Origin: Neurospora intermedia
Lineage: Eukaryota; Ascomycota; Sordariomycetes; Sordariales; Sordariaceae
Direction of reading: 5' to 3'
NCBI GenBank assembly: GCA_037102815.1
Contig: BTPP01000006.1
Span: 3,100,001 to 3,164,000, forward strand
Length of the DNA stretch: 64,000 nucleotides
Both the position numbers and the translations under genes were made by a program. The notes beneath the pieces are model-generated. The model ran no database searches. It was given only the letters and a program-made list of their open reading frames with translations, and had not been told where the DNA came from. Shown here one piece after another: positions 1 to 11,466 of the stretch (within the stretch, counting starts at the first letter, position 1; each line of letters opens with the position of its first letter).

Positions 1-21
1 CCAAGTCTCCTTGTTATCCAA

Positions 22-306
22 TTACAAACCACCATCGCCCTGAATTCGAGGATGTGTCACAAGCATCCTGGTCCTTGTGAGAGGGGAAGGGCAAGGCATG
101 ATGCACATGGACGGACGCGGTTGCACAGGCACCCCTCCTTGTTGATTTGATGGCCGCTGCTGCTGCTGGTCGCCGCCGGTTTGTTTTCCGTCATCTTGGC
201 TTGGCTTGTCGGAGCCATGTTTGATATTGGCGTGACATTTGTCCAAAGTCGTGATGGAGGTGGTTAGGTATGGTGGTGTTGAGCGGTTGAAGGTATTCCC
301 GGACAT
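22..306 (-). CDS. Possible small hypothetical protein (weak)
   Basis: An uninterrupted reading frame of 94 residues starts at an ATG at 306, in a reasonable context, and ends in TAA at 22-24. The product is hydrophilic, with a short Gln run (QQQQ), and has no motif I recognise. Upstream on the coding strand lies a T-rich stretch ending in AAG that could be a 3' splice site, so this may be one exon of a larger gene reaching outside the window. Codons look natural (mixed, C-ending preferred) rather than random, but this is the only support. It could equally be untranslated sequence of a neighbour lying left of the window. Confidence 0.3.
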   Translation of the reverse strand: MSGNTFNRSTPPYLTTSITTLDKCHANIKHGSDKPSQDDGKQTGGDQQQQRPSNQQGGVPVQPRPSMCIMPCPSPLTRTRMLVTHPRIQGDGGL

Positions 307-345
307 GTCAAGGGAGGTATCTTGGAAGAAAAAAAGAGTAAACAA

Positions 346-1391
346 AAGGGAGCTTTGGCCGCTTCTGATGTCAATCCTACCTCTATGGAGCTTTTCCGAG
401 CTTTTTGCAAATCCCGACAGGGCTGATATGGTTCACGTCATTGGACCGGCTGGGATAGTGTCTGACGCTTTTTGTCGAGTTCTGGTCTTCCACTTCTTGA
501 ATACAGATCCAAAGTTCCAGATGCTAATTGAGATCGCCGACTATCGAGAAGTAATATGGATATAGTACGGTTGAGTACGAGACATCGAGGGTCATTCTAT
601 ACTACATTTAGCTAAGAATCTGGAGTTCTTTACAAGTCATGTCTCGTAGTGTAATCAACAGACACAAACATCGGCTTGGCACAAAAACTGTCAAACTCCG
701 CTGGAAGACGAATGCGCTCACAACCCACGGGACAAACTGTCGCAGTTCTAATAGTATCTTACGGTGTTGACAATAACTGGCGCAAACGGCGTGCTCCATC
801 CATTTTGGAAACGCAGAGTATGTATCCTTCTCTCACGACGCCAACGAAGGTTTAGTTATCCATTGTTCTGCCCTTTCCCTGCCCCATTTATTACCTGGTT
901 TGTACGTTACGGTACAACAACCACGCTAGCAAGCAACGCAGTACTGAAACTGTATTTTACTTTGATATGGGGAATTATTGATTGATGTCATCGCATAGCA
1001 TGTGCTTTTATACGCCAAATTGCAATGAGCAACACGTAGTCTAAAAGTAAAGAAGAAGCAAGATATTGTAAGAGAGAAAGAAGGCTTCCAGTGAGCCCAC
1101 TGTGTAGAAATGTTACGCTATACCAGATCTAGAGTACGAGTGTATTGTTATACAAGCCTCATCACAACTTGAACTCTTTCGTTTCTCTGTCCGAATTCGG
1201 CTTTCTCCGACTTTCATGACAAGAGATAGACAGACCATTACACGAATACACTCATGGCCGTGCATAATTCTGTATTTATCCAATTTACCCACTTCCGTAA
1301 CTTCATCACTCATTACATCATGATTCTCCACATCCATCCCTACAACCACCACCTTCAACCAACAACCATCACCACTACATGTATACTAGAA
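346..1391. other. Intergenic, no gene seen
   Basis: About 1 kb lies between the weak left-edge ORF and the 3' end of the antiporter gene. Reading frames here are short and overlap each other on both strands. I see no tRNA, repeat or clear promoter. The part next to 1391 is presumably the 3' untranslated region of the antiporter. Confidence 0.5.
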
Positions 1392-4264
1392 CTATTTCCT
1401 CTTCCCACCAGCCTGCACCACCAAAACACTCGCATCCACCGCCGCACTAACCAACAATCCCTCCGCCACAACACCCACCGTCTTTCCCAGATCTAACCCC
1501 CCTCCGTTCGCACTTCCCCCAGCAACATCCACCCGACTACTATTACTACCACCAGCACCAGCACCACCACCAGTACCACCACCAGAAGCACCCCCCTCAA
1601 CATCAACAACCCCATGTCTTCGTCCCACAACCACCACATCACCCGCCCCTCCCCTCTTCTGCCCAACAGTAACCTTCGCCAACCCCATTACCGTTTCCAT
1701 CAAGTCATTCTTACCCTCTGTCAAGTTCGATTCCTCAAAGACCACGCGCGAGGCAAGTTCCTGGGGGAGTGAGTCGCGGAACGTCGCTAGCAGTGTTACG
1801 TCCTCGTCATCTTTCTCTTCTCCGTTAGAGTTGGGGATAGTGTATTTGAGGTAGACGATGGTGGCCGTTACGTTGTCGTTGTTGCGCACCAACTGGAGGA
1901 CTAAGCGCAGAGCTACACGATCATCTGCGCCGCCGATAAAAGGGAGGAAGACGTGGTGTGTGCGGGTTGTGATGGCTGGTTGTTCCTGGGGTGTATGTTG
2001 GTTTTGACTGTGGGCAGCAGGGCGAGTACCAAACCCACCAAAACCATTATCGACAAAAATCCCCGCGTTACACACCCTCTCTGCCTTTGCCAGAGTTTTA
2101 TGCATAAACTCTAGATGAGAACTGCCCTTGAACCGATCATTCCCATTCCCGTTCCCAGCAACACCAGCTAGTACGGAGAGAGGTTGATCCAAATCCGTCA
2201 AACTCCCATACTCGCTCCAAGGAATCAGTACAAACTCCGATTGCGTATCTGCCGCGTACGAAGCGAGCGTCTCAGCATACGAAGACTCCGGGACGATAGC
2301 TACGCGCCCGGAAACAGCCACGTTGTTGGCCATTCTCGGCGACGACAAAGAGGCAAAAGTGCGAAAGGTGTTGATCACGGGGTCGCGCAACGAATAAAGC
2401 TCCTCCTCTCCTTCGCCGGCTATGCCTTCGGTTACTTGCATGACGGAGGAGGTGCGGTCTGTGAGCTCGATGAGGCGGAGGCCGTGGACTTCGAGCGGTT
2501 TTTGCTTGCGGGTGGTGCCTTCGCCGGTGAATTCGACCCCGGAAGGCTTCGAAGTGTTTTGTTCGGTCTGCGGGCTGAGGAGGGTGATGAAGGCAAAGAG
2601 AGAGGGTAAGCTGTCGAGACGAAGGTAGACGAGCATGCGCTGGATCGAGGATTGGTCGCTGACGGGTTTGGAAGGGTCAGAGGTGTTGGACCCGGATTCG
2701 TTGGGAACAAGAGGGTTTTCGTCCCAGTCGATTTCACCGCGGCGCCATCTTTCGACTTTGCGCTGGTACCAGGGGGGATACAAGGCTTTGGTGAGAGGGG
2801 TGGTGGCGACGGTGGTGACGAGGGCCATGACGACAAAGATGGTGAAAGTCCTTTGGGAGAGGATCTTGGCTTGGAGACCGATGTTCAAGACGATAAGCTC
2901 GACAAGACCCTTGCAGCTCATCAGACTTCCAATGGTGAAAGACTCGCGCCAGAGGAGCTTGTTAGCACGAGCGGCGAGAGTTCCGCCGATGATCTTGCCG
3001 GCGAAGGCGCAAGTAATGACTCCGATCACGTAGCCCCATGTGATCCCGTCGTTAAGGAGACCAAGGTTGGTGCTAAGACCGGAGAGTGCAAAGTAGAGAG
3101 GGAGGAAAAGGACGGAGATGAGATCTTCGATCTTTTCCGTCATCTTGATGGCAAAACCGCCCTCGTGTGGGCAGATCAATCCAACAAGGAATGCGCCAAA
3201 GATGGCGTGGATGCCAATGATGTCTTCACAAGTCAGCATTTGTAGGTAAGTAATGATATCGAACAGGTATGACTTACTCGTAAAAAACGCAGAAAAGAGA
3301 ACGAGAAGTAACGTCAACGCAACCACCCCCTGCGTCGGTCCATTCTGCAAGCTCCCCGTCCTCCTCACCCACCACATAAACGGCGGTCTCACGGCAAACA
3401 CCAAGAACAGAATCCACCCTATACAGCACAACAGCGCCCATAGCGCCGCCAGCCCGCTGTTGTTATTCACCAACGCTACGCAAAGCGCCAGCAAAATCCA
3501 GCCGGTAACATCATTCCCAATCCCCGCCGCCAACACCGTCACGCCCACGTTACTTCTCAACAGCTTGAGCTCAGTCAGAATACGGCACAACACAGGGAAC
3601 GCAGTAATAGCCAAAGCGGTGCCAATGAAGAGGCCATATACACCAAAGCTGATAGGTACCGTAGTCCCATCGTTGTGGAACTGGTGATATAAACCCCAGG
3701 CGATGCCGAAACCTAACCCGAAAGGGAGGATCATACCGGCAAGACCGACGGAGAGGGCGACTTTCCAGTTGGAGGTGAACATGCGCATGTCGACCTCGAG
3801 CGCGACGAGGAAGAGGAAGATGATGAGGCCGAGGTTGGCAACGTTGTTGAAGACGGGCATGGATTCTTTGGGGAAGATGGCTACCAAATTGTGTGTGTTA
3901 GCAATGTAGGATGAGTGAGTATGGAAAGGTGAGTGAGCTGCGTACCAGCTTCAAAACCGGGTATTCTCATCATGACGGAGGGACCGAGTAGAATGCCGCC
4001 AATGACTTCGGCAATGACTTTGGGTTGGTTGATCCATCGTAGCGGAAAGGCGAGTACTTGGCAAAAGATGATGACTATGCCGGCTTGGATGATGAACAAG
4101 GTAATGGGTGCCGAGGCGCTGTATTTTATCGGGTTGGCGCCCTCGAGAACACCGGCCTGGCCGTTGACGCTTGGAGTTGTGGCATTCGCAAAGGTATCCG
4201 ACGAAGTCGCAGCAACGGCTCGGATGACGGTCTTGAGGACAGCGTCTGTTATGGCTGAGGCCAT
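1392..4264 (-). CDS. kha1: K+/H+ antiporter, KHA1 type (CPA2 family)
   Basis: Three exons: 4264-3946, 3880-3278 and 3223-1392 (introns 3881-3945, 65 bp; 3224-3277, 54 bp), giving 917 codons. Start ATG at 4264 sits in a good context (CACGATGG); an in-frame upstream extension exists but is less likely. The first ~440 residues hold about a dozen membrane segments of the cation:proton antiporter-2 fold, including the conserved GGILLGPS stretch near residue 90 and the IIGIHAIFGAFLVGL stretch recreated exactly by removing the second intron. The remainder is a long cytoplasmic tail with a universal-stress-protein-like region and low-complexity Gly-rich segments close to the end. Family role: exchange of K+ for H+ across an internal membrane (Golgi/endosome in yeast), setting organelle pH and potassium. 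Family assignment is firm; location in this species is inferred. Confidence 0.95.
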
Positions 4265-6112
4265 CGTGTCGATAGTGGGCGGTGTGGATGTGGTCTGCTT
4301 GTTGAGCCAGCCGATGGAAGGCTGGATGGCTTTAAGACCAAAGCAACCGAAACGTGCGCCAATGCAGTGTTTGGTTACCACATAAGGTGTTTTCAGAGGG
4401 ATAACAGCAACAAAGTGGCCTCAGGAGACCAGAGACAATGAAGAAAGGTTGAGGTCCGAGACGGAAGTTGTCACTCGACAACACAAAGAAAAGATATATA
4501 AACTAACAGACCCAGATCCGAGACACTGGGGATCTATTGGTACGTCCGCCTCTTCCTGATAGAGGTTGCATGCCTGACTGTACAATGTAAGCATCAGCTA
4601 AATCACTGTGAGATGTGTGCCTCCACGTGATGGTATCCAAGCCAAGAAGAGGGGATCATGTTCTTTTCGGGGACAAGAAGCCCAAAGGGTCCAATTGCAG
4701 TCGTCAGTCAAAAGGATCATGGAGGGAACACCATCGAGGAGGTTGGTGGCGCTGGGCCGAGAGATTCGCATTTGTTCAGTTCTCGTCCACCTATTTCTCT
4801 CTCGCTTTCACATGGGCACTAACACCACAAGAGAGGGAGGTGATAGCTGAATGGGAACACCCTATTGTCTCGCACAACTTACTGGGTATGCTAAGAACTG
4901 AGCTACCCGATAGTGTGTCATACAGTTCTTGGATTGTCCAATTCGGATCCATACAACGTCGACAGCATAGGGTCGAGGGTGTTGACGTCTTGACGATGAA
5001 GAGGGCCTGTGGCGGTCTAGACTCGGGTCCAGGATCTGGGGTAGTCTCCAGTTCTCTGTCCAGTTGGCTATTGGATCGCATTTACAAGCCATCCAAGCCA
5101 TGGGTGCTCTGCTGACTGACCACAGCTGACTTGATCTCACATCTTGGCTTGACGCGATTTCGATGGAAGTGATGAGGAGAAAACCAAAAGATGAAAGACA
5201 AAAACAAAAAGACCTGGGGAAGCTCCACATCGATGTTCCCTTCCACTTCGATATCGGAGAGCTCCACTTTTACAAGATCGATCCACTATGAGTGGGGCAT
5301 TCAGTCACTAGAGCACTCCACTAACTACGGAGTTTGCCCCATTTTCCAGTTTCACGTTTCAGTGGTGGACTTCCCAGCGAACTTCTGCCAAAAACACCAA
5401 ACACACCATCGTCACTTTAGCACTTCCCGTTCACCTTTGCGGGCGTCCTTATCAACCCACCTTAAAATGAACGGCAACACTGAACATCGATTCTAGGTTT
5501 AGCCTACAGTCGCACATCTTCCCGAGTGGTTGACAATGTCGCACGAATTGAAAACCTTGGATCACCCCAACAGCCCAACTTGGGTATTCTCCGAACCACA
5601 ACACTCATCGTTATGGCATTCATTTTTCGCTCACTTGCATTGGTAGGAAGGGCAAGCAGGCAAGGCTCTTTTTCTGCTCTCGTTTCTCACGTTGTACAGC
5701 CACTCAATTCTTTCAAATAATAGCCGACCTGGTTTCAATCAACCACGCCGGGAATTTGACACCTTTCGGTAACCTGCCCACGCGAGTATAAACGGCCGAG
5801 ACCAAGTGGCACAATGGCTATTCACGTCAACCCATCAGTATCTTCTTGGAACACAAACCCAACTTCTTTCATTCATGTTCCTTGGACCAAGGAAGTCTCG
5901 GCAAAGGTGAGAGCAGTGCAAGTGCTTGACCAGTTGGTGCTCGATGTCGTTGGTCAACATTCACCAGTCAGGTCAATGTCATGATCGTGGCTGTCACATT
6001 GACAATGATTAACAAAAGTAATTATCCGCTTTCATATACTTATGTAGGTATCCTAATCATACCACGACCGCTTCATCTACCTCTCTTAATCCTCCGCTTG
6101 CTCCCATTACCT
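4265..6112. other. Intergenic, antiporter promoter and GH47 3' flank
   Basis: 1.85 kb upstream of the antiporter gene. A TATATAAA string at 4495-4502 lies about 230 bp before the antiporter start and could be a TATA element, although it reads better on the plus strand. A 56-residue ATG-started frame at 5814-5984 (+) follows a TATA-like string (TATAAAC, about 5787-5793) by only ~20 bases, which leaves no room for a leader, so I do not call it a gene. Other frames here overlap one another in several phases and look like chance. Confidence 0.4.
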
Positions 6113-8153
6113 CTACGCATACCTAGGCCCAGCAAACCTCTTCTCCCTCCTGTCGCTCCAGCTTCCATCATCACCGTGTTTCCATACACCGGGGCGCCCC
6201 CTTGGTTGCTGCTCGTTGTCCTTTCTTCCCTCGGCCGACCCATAACCCCCGTCTGACGACGAGGATGAAGACGAGGGCTGAGTTTCGTGTCCCTTTGCCA
6301 ACCTGATGGGGTGACACTCGGTGTTGTAGACGAACTCGTTGGTCTGATCGGCTTTGACTTGCCAGGGATCATCCTCCTGTTTTTCTTGTTAGCGTCTTCT
6401 TCTTCTTCTTCTTCTTCTTCTTCTTCTTCTTCTTCTCAACTAATTCCTTTACGTCAAGAGCATGGGAAACCAAAAAGATACTCACATCCTGGAAAATCAA
6501 CCAACAATACTTCAACACCTCGGCAAACCAAAAACTCTCCTGGAAATCCGTCTTGCTCCCTCCTCCCACCTTATTCACATTCGCCACGCTGCTATACCCG
6601 CTCCCCGCCCTCGTCGTCGCATTGATCGCCTTGAACGCCGCCCACGCCCACTCCCTGTACTTCTCATCCTTCGTCGCCCGCCACGCATAGTACATACTCT
6701 CAATCACCTCCGGCCGCAGGACATACTGCTCATTGGTGATCCAGAACCCGTTCTTCTCATAAAACGCCTTTTGTTCCGCCGAGGGAGGCCCGCGATTATT
6801 CGTCGCGTTCAGCGGCGTGCGGTTGTCCTGCCATTTGAACAACTCGGGACCAATCCCCGTGGCTGTAGCCGAGTACGTCTCCGCGCACGACTTGACCAGT
6901 TCCAGCCCAAAATCCAGATACTTCTTGTTAGACAGCGTCAATCCGCCAAGGATAAAATTACCACCATCGAAACAATCCAAATGTCCGCTCGAGAACCGCA
7001 GAGTGGTGTTCCCCCTCGGTCCCTCCCATCCGCCCAAGAACGTCAAGTCCGGCCGGGTAGTAGGGTGCGAAGCCACGTATTGAATCGACGAATCGGCCGC
7101 TAATATCCAGCGATCCCGATATAACCCGAACCGGTCCGGGTCATACAGGTACATCTTGATCAAGTACTCGTAAAACGAATCGGTCCCGCCGCCCCACCCG
7201 CCGCTGCTATCGACGAACAAGCCGCTGGTGATATTAACGTTAGTGCCCAGCAGTCCCGGAAATGGCTCAGCGATTTGGGGAGGTTGCGGATTCAGCAAAA
7301 AAGCCTCGGCCCGCTGCGCGAGCTGCGCGTAGGTGCTGTTCCCTGTTATGTCCGACAGGCGCGTCCACTCAAGTACCAGCGTGCCAATGGTCGCGATGCC
7401 GTTCGTCTGCGATCCTGTCCTCTTCGGGCCTGCCACGGGGTCGAAAATGAGGTTGTTATCGGGGATTCCCGAGGGTGTGTCAAAGGCCACGGACAGGGCG
7501 TCGGCTAGACGGATGGCTTGGGCCAGGATGGCATCGGTGGCAGTTTGGGAAGAAGTAGAATTGTGAAAGATATCTGGGTTTGCGGCTTTGGCTTGGGCGT
7601 ACAGAGGCGGGGTGGTCAATAAGTCGTAGGCGGAGAGTAGGCCGCCTAGGTACCGGATGGTGGTTTCAAAGAGGGAGATTTCACTCGAGGTGCGGGTGAA
7701 GTCGATTTCGGGCACGTAGGCGAGGATTTGGTTGATGACGGGCCAGTTGCGCATGACGATGGCGGTGGAGAAGGCGTCGATTGCTGAGGCGCCCCAGCCG
7801 TTTCTGCGGTGGTGGTGTTAGTGTGGTGTTCTTCAGTTGACTGAGAAGGGGTAAAAAGAGGGGGAAAATTACCGGTCATCCTCATAAGAATTGGTCACTG
7901 GCCTCAGTGAGTCGTGAGGAAAAGCATATTTGTAGTATCCGTCCCAAGAGATTTGAAAGGCCTGTTTGACGGCATCTCGTCTTTCTTGATTTGAGGCGGT
8001 TTGAGATGATGATGATGCTGCTGCAGTGTCGTCGCTAGTGCCAATGTTTTTCTGCCGCGGCGGAGAGAAAGATGTTGCAGTGACTACCTGAGTGAGGGTC
8101 AAGGCGCCGACCAAGAAGGCCGCTGGGCCAACGTTGTTGAACTTGGGATACAT
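6113..8153 (-). CDS. Secreted class I alpha-1,2-mannosidase, glycoside hydrolase family 47
   Basis: Three exons: 8153-7873, 7803-6486 and 6376-6113, 620 residues. Introns are 7804-7872 (69 bp) and 6377-6485 (109 bp); the second contains a (GAA)n tract. An N-terminal hydrophobic segment (about residues 8-26) is a signal peptide or anchor. GH47 landmarks are present in order: SWDGYYKYAFPHDSL and NGWGASAIDA near the N-terminus (the latter joined only after splicing), a Cys pair, the RPEVIESMYYAWR motif, and near the end NTECHP, whose Thr binds the catalytic Ca2+ in this family. The enzyme trims alpha-1,2-linked mannose from N-glycans in the secretory pathway or outside the cell. A basic, Ser-rich tail of ~70 residues follows NTECHP and is longer than usual. 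The second intron has two possible in-frame acceptors 3 bp apart (adding or dropping one Glu). Confidence 0.93.
6396..6436. repeat. (TTC)n microsatellite in GH47 intron
   Basis: About 13 TTC units on the plus strand, (GAA)n on the coding strand, lie wholly inside the second intron of the mannosidase gene, close to its 3' splice site. The purine-rich run sits where a polypyrimidine tract would normally be on the coding strand. Confidence 0.9.
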
Positions 8154-10043
8154 GATGATGATGTTGATGACGATACCGGTAACGATGCTTGTAAGCAATG
8201 TTGTTGTTGTTGTTGTTGTTGCTCGGATGTAAACAATGACCCCTTTGTCAAACGGTGGTCCGAACGCGGACTTGGGGGTTAACCGTGGCTCGTCAGACAA
8301 CGAGTCAATGAGTGTTCCGACTGAAGGAACCAACTGTGAGAGGCAAGCTCCCACCCTCACTTACTCACTCACTCACTCACTCTGCAGAGGCAAGAGAGAC
8401 CGAGGTGAAGGATAGACCAACCGACTGAAGGGAATGAACCAAGAAAGAGTGGGTTCAACCGTGCCCTCGCTGCGTGCCCAGTTTCTCAACCTCCAAGCAC
8501 GAAGAGCAAGAAAGACGGCGGCGGGAGATGGGAATTGCATGATGTATATAACTCCGGTTTCCTTTCTTCTTCATACCTTTACACTACACTACACTACCGA
8601 TCGCCAAGGCCCCGCCCGCCATGTTTACCCCGGCCCCCGGTTAGTAGTGTACCTTTATTCACACCGCGATTCATCAACAACATTCCTTTCAATTTCTGTA
8701 TTGACATGGGTCGGGGTCTTAAGAATGGTCAGGTCAGGCACCACAAACCTGGATCTGGCAAAGGAACGACAAGAAAACCAGGTTCCTGGAGGTTCAATTG
8801 TCAATCGGATGGTTCCAGATGTCATGAGGTGTCAATCACTTTCTCGGTTCGGCCAATGAAGGGAGTGGGGGAGGATGGATTGAGGAGGTCGGGTCGGCAA
8901 TTGGATGGTAGGTATCTAAGGTAGGTAGGCATGTGCCTTACAAATGCGGAAGGTTCAGTTGTTTTTCTTGTCTTTCATGTTCCTGATTACCTCTACCTAC
9001 ACCGCATACTACCTACCTCTACATACATATATCGTCGTGTTGTATGCAGGGCCACATATGCAATGCGTTCTGTACCACTACATGTGCAGTATCCTACAGG
9101 CGGGCTTTGCGGCCGGTTTTCTTTTGTCTTTTTTGACTTGTTCGAGGTTGAATGGGGGGTTCTGGATCAGATGGGATTTCGAATACCTTTTCATTTGAGT
9201 AAATCGAAAAGGGTTCATAGTTAATATTTCGAAAGCTGTAAGTGAGAAGGTGTCAATAACGTGGGATCGAAGCGTCAACGGACATTGTCCCGTGCCTCGC
9301 TCACCTGCTCTCAAATACTAGGTAGGTATGGTAGTCTCAAGAGTGTAGCACTACAGGTACGATACACCAACGCTCGTGTCAATGGCAAGCAGACCGAAAA
9401 CCTGCATCCGCCCTCCAAGGTTGGAGAAAGATCTACAAGCTAAGAAGTGATGTGCATACTTGGTGCACGCTACGGGGCGTTTTGGCGGGGAAAATAACCG
9501 GGGAATGGGTGGAGGAGTCTCATTCAGCTCGGTGGATTTTCCCGGAGTTATAAAAGGCCATTGTGCAGCATTTGTTCTCGTTTTCTCGTGCTATATCCGG
9601 CTATACAAGTACACTAGGAAGAACGACGACAATCTGAATTCAGCCGCATGATGCAGTTCGTTACCTAGTCTCGTTGCTCCTCCTCCATCTCTCGAAAGCT
9701 GTATTACATTTTAGTAATGTAAGAGATTGGTAGAAATAACTGAGTGAAGGGACTGCATACCTTATTGTAGACTAGTCTAGTCAGGCAACTAGAAGGAAGT
9801 CCCGCAGACTTCAGCTGCCCCCCTTCCTTCTTTCCCCCTCTTATGATGGAGATAGCGAGGGAGGAAAAAAAATAGTATAAATACCTCAAACAGAAGAAAA
9901 ACTTGACCTCTGCTCTTCTTTGTTTTCTTTACGACACCAAAAAACTTTCATCACAACCATTCAGTGACCGTGTCAAATCCAGACATCACTGCACTTACCA
10001 AATCTCAACCCAAACGCCAAACCACCAACCTACCAACAACATC
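8154..10043. other. Intergenic, divergent promoter region with simple repeats
   Basis: 1.9 kb between the divergent GH47 gene (-) and the small CxxC peptide gene (+). It contains a (TTG)n run at about 8196-8222 (CAA repeats in the GH47 leader), an (ACTC)n run at about 8353-8381, and TATA-like strings at about 8543 and 9549 (TTATAAAAGG). After the TATA at 9549 the first ATG at about 9649 opens only a 6-codon frame, so a short non-coding or leader transcript is possible. A 73-codon frame from 8707 (+) has no recognisable content. Confidence 0.4.
9876..9882 (+). promoter_or_regulatory. TATA box for the small CxxC peptide gene
   Basis: TATAAAT lies 168 bp upstream of the ATG at 10044. It is followed by an A- and C-rich stretch lacking any in-frame ATG, typical of a leader in this group of fungi. 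Placement suits a start of transcription near 9905 and a leader of ~140 nt. Confidence 0.5.
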
Positions 10044-10175
10044 ATGTCCGGCGCAGTCAATCCCTGCCACAGCTGTGGTTTTCCTTACACGACCCCTGGC
10101 GCGCCGTGCCCTGGTTGCCAGAAGGTAATGGCCTTCCTTCCTTCCTTCCTTCCTTCCTTCCTTCCTTTGCTTGCA

Positions 10176-10209
<34 letters not shown>

Positions 10210-10265
10210 GATCACAAGACACAACACAAACGCGGTAACTAACCATTTTCTTCCAATTACAGTAA
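10044..10265 (+). CDS. Putative 27-residue peptide with two CxxC pairs
   Basis: Exon 1 is 10044-10124 (27 codons); intron 10125-10262 (138 bp, branch site CTAAC at about 10238-10242, TACAG acceptor); exon 2 begins with TAA at 10263-10265, so the stop codon is the only coding element after the intron. The peptide carries CHSCGFPYTTPGAPCPGC, i.e. two CxxC pairs 11 residues apart, compatible with one zinc knuckle. The ATG context (AACATCATGTCC), C-rich leader and TATA box at 9876 resemble well-expressed genes. If the intron is kept, translation continues for 37 hydrophobic/Ser-Leu-rich residues encoded by microsatellites (stop ending at 10238). I do not recognise the family. Existence of the gene is inferred from splice signals, promoter and cysteine pattern; it is far shorter than usual annotation cut-offs. 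Confidence 0.55.
10132..10202. repeat. (CTTC)n and (CT)n microsatellites in intron
   Basis: About eight CTTC units followed by a (CT)n run of roughly eleven units lie inside the intron of the 27-residue peptide gene. Read as coding they give LPSF and SLSL repeats. Confidence 0.9.
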
Positions 10266-11466
10266 AAAGGAGTACCGGCTTTCGAAGAGAGGGATAGGAT
10301 CGGAGTGTGGTGTGGTGAATAAACCTCAGCTATGTACATCATGGGCACGGAAGGAGAGGAGAGGAAGGATTATTAAAAGTTTGGTCCAGTTAAGGTAGCT
10401 CTACCTAGGTACCTTCACCTGGACAAAAAATGCAAGATCGACCCAGAATTTTTGGACTGTTCCCGAACGATAAAAACCAACCCAACCCACAACAGATCTG
10501 ATACGATGCAGCTTGGATGACTGACTGACTGACTGCACGCGCGCAATAACGACCAAACATTGAAGCTGGACCGAGGAGAGATCGAAAGAGGTATACAAAG
10601 CTAAGGTAGGTACCTTGCCCAATTCCGATTCCTGTTTCCTCGATCTCAAGAGGAGAAATGTAACCCAGCATCATCACGACGGTAAAGGTCCGAGCGAATG
10701 TGGTGGGTTGTATCGATTCCTCGCAGTCCCCAGTTACAACCCCAAGCCAGGTAAACCAAGGCACCCCGACCCGTCCACAGTTGCATCGCATAATCATATA
10801 CGAGATGCCGTGTATTGTTCTGCCTTGCTCCAATGATACATGGTAGATAAAGGTAGTAGTAATCCAGAGCTGCCAGCTGCCAGGGCCTAATGCGTTTCCC
10901 TAATCCATCTACCCACATACCTCTAGGTAGTGTGCGTAGATAATGGAATGCATGACCACAACGGTCGTGCATTTGTAGTAATTACTGTCTGGGTATTTGG
11001 ACATGATGTGGTCATTCGTCTGTCTGGTTCGGTTCAGAATGGTCCCAACACAGACCTGGAATTAATGAGTCTTGGGACTTGTGGCTCGGTAGCCAATGTC
11101 TCGGTAGGGTAGTCTAGAAGGAGAGGAGGAGTGTCGGGTTGTGGTTGTGGTGCAACAACGGGCTTTTGGTGTTCCCGTGCACGGAGGATGTTATCTATCA
11201 TCTGTTTGTTCATCCTTGGCCACGCGTGGATGTTTTGTTTAAGACGAACATGTTCTTGTGGTCCAGGAACCTGCAGCGAGCCGCAAGGTACCACCACACG
11301 TTTCTCGTGAGGGGTAGGCTGTGGTGTTGTGTTCGTCGTGTCTGTTAAGACATGAGCGAAACACCCCGTTGAGTCGAGACTTTTCTTCAATATTTCCACG
11401 TGTTCGTTGTAGGACAGGCCGTGTTTTAGTCCGCCAGACAACGTGTCCGAGGGGTTCAACACTTGC
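10266..11466. other. Intergenic
   Basis: 1.2 kb between the small peptide gene and the 3' end of the ERCC1 gene. It holds a perfect TACCTAGGTA palindrome at 10402-10411, a GACTGACTGACTGAC run near 10518, and a 140-codon frame on the minus strand (11034-11462) that starts without ATG immediately after the ERCC1 stop. That frame shows no family resemblance and I treat it as 3' untranslated sequence. Confidence 0.4.

Noticed and set aside
5814-5984. 56-codon ATG frame downstream of a TATA-like string
   Set aside because: The ATG lies only about 20 bases after the TATA, leaving no room for a transcription start and leader; no family content.
11034-11462. 140-codon minus-strand frame just after the ERCC1 stop
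   Set aside because: It starts with GTG rather than ATG, has no recognisable motif, and no clear splice joins it to ERCC1, whose conserved domains are already complete.
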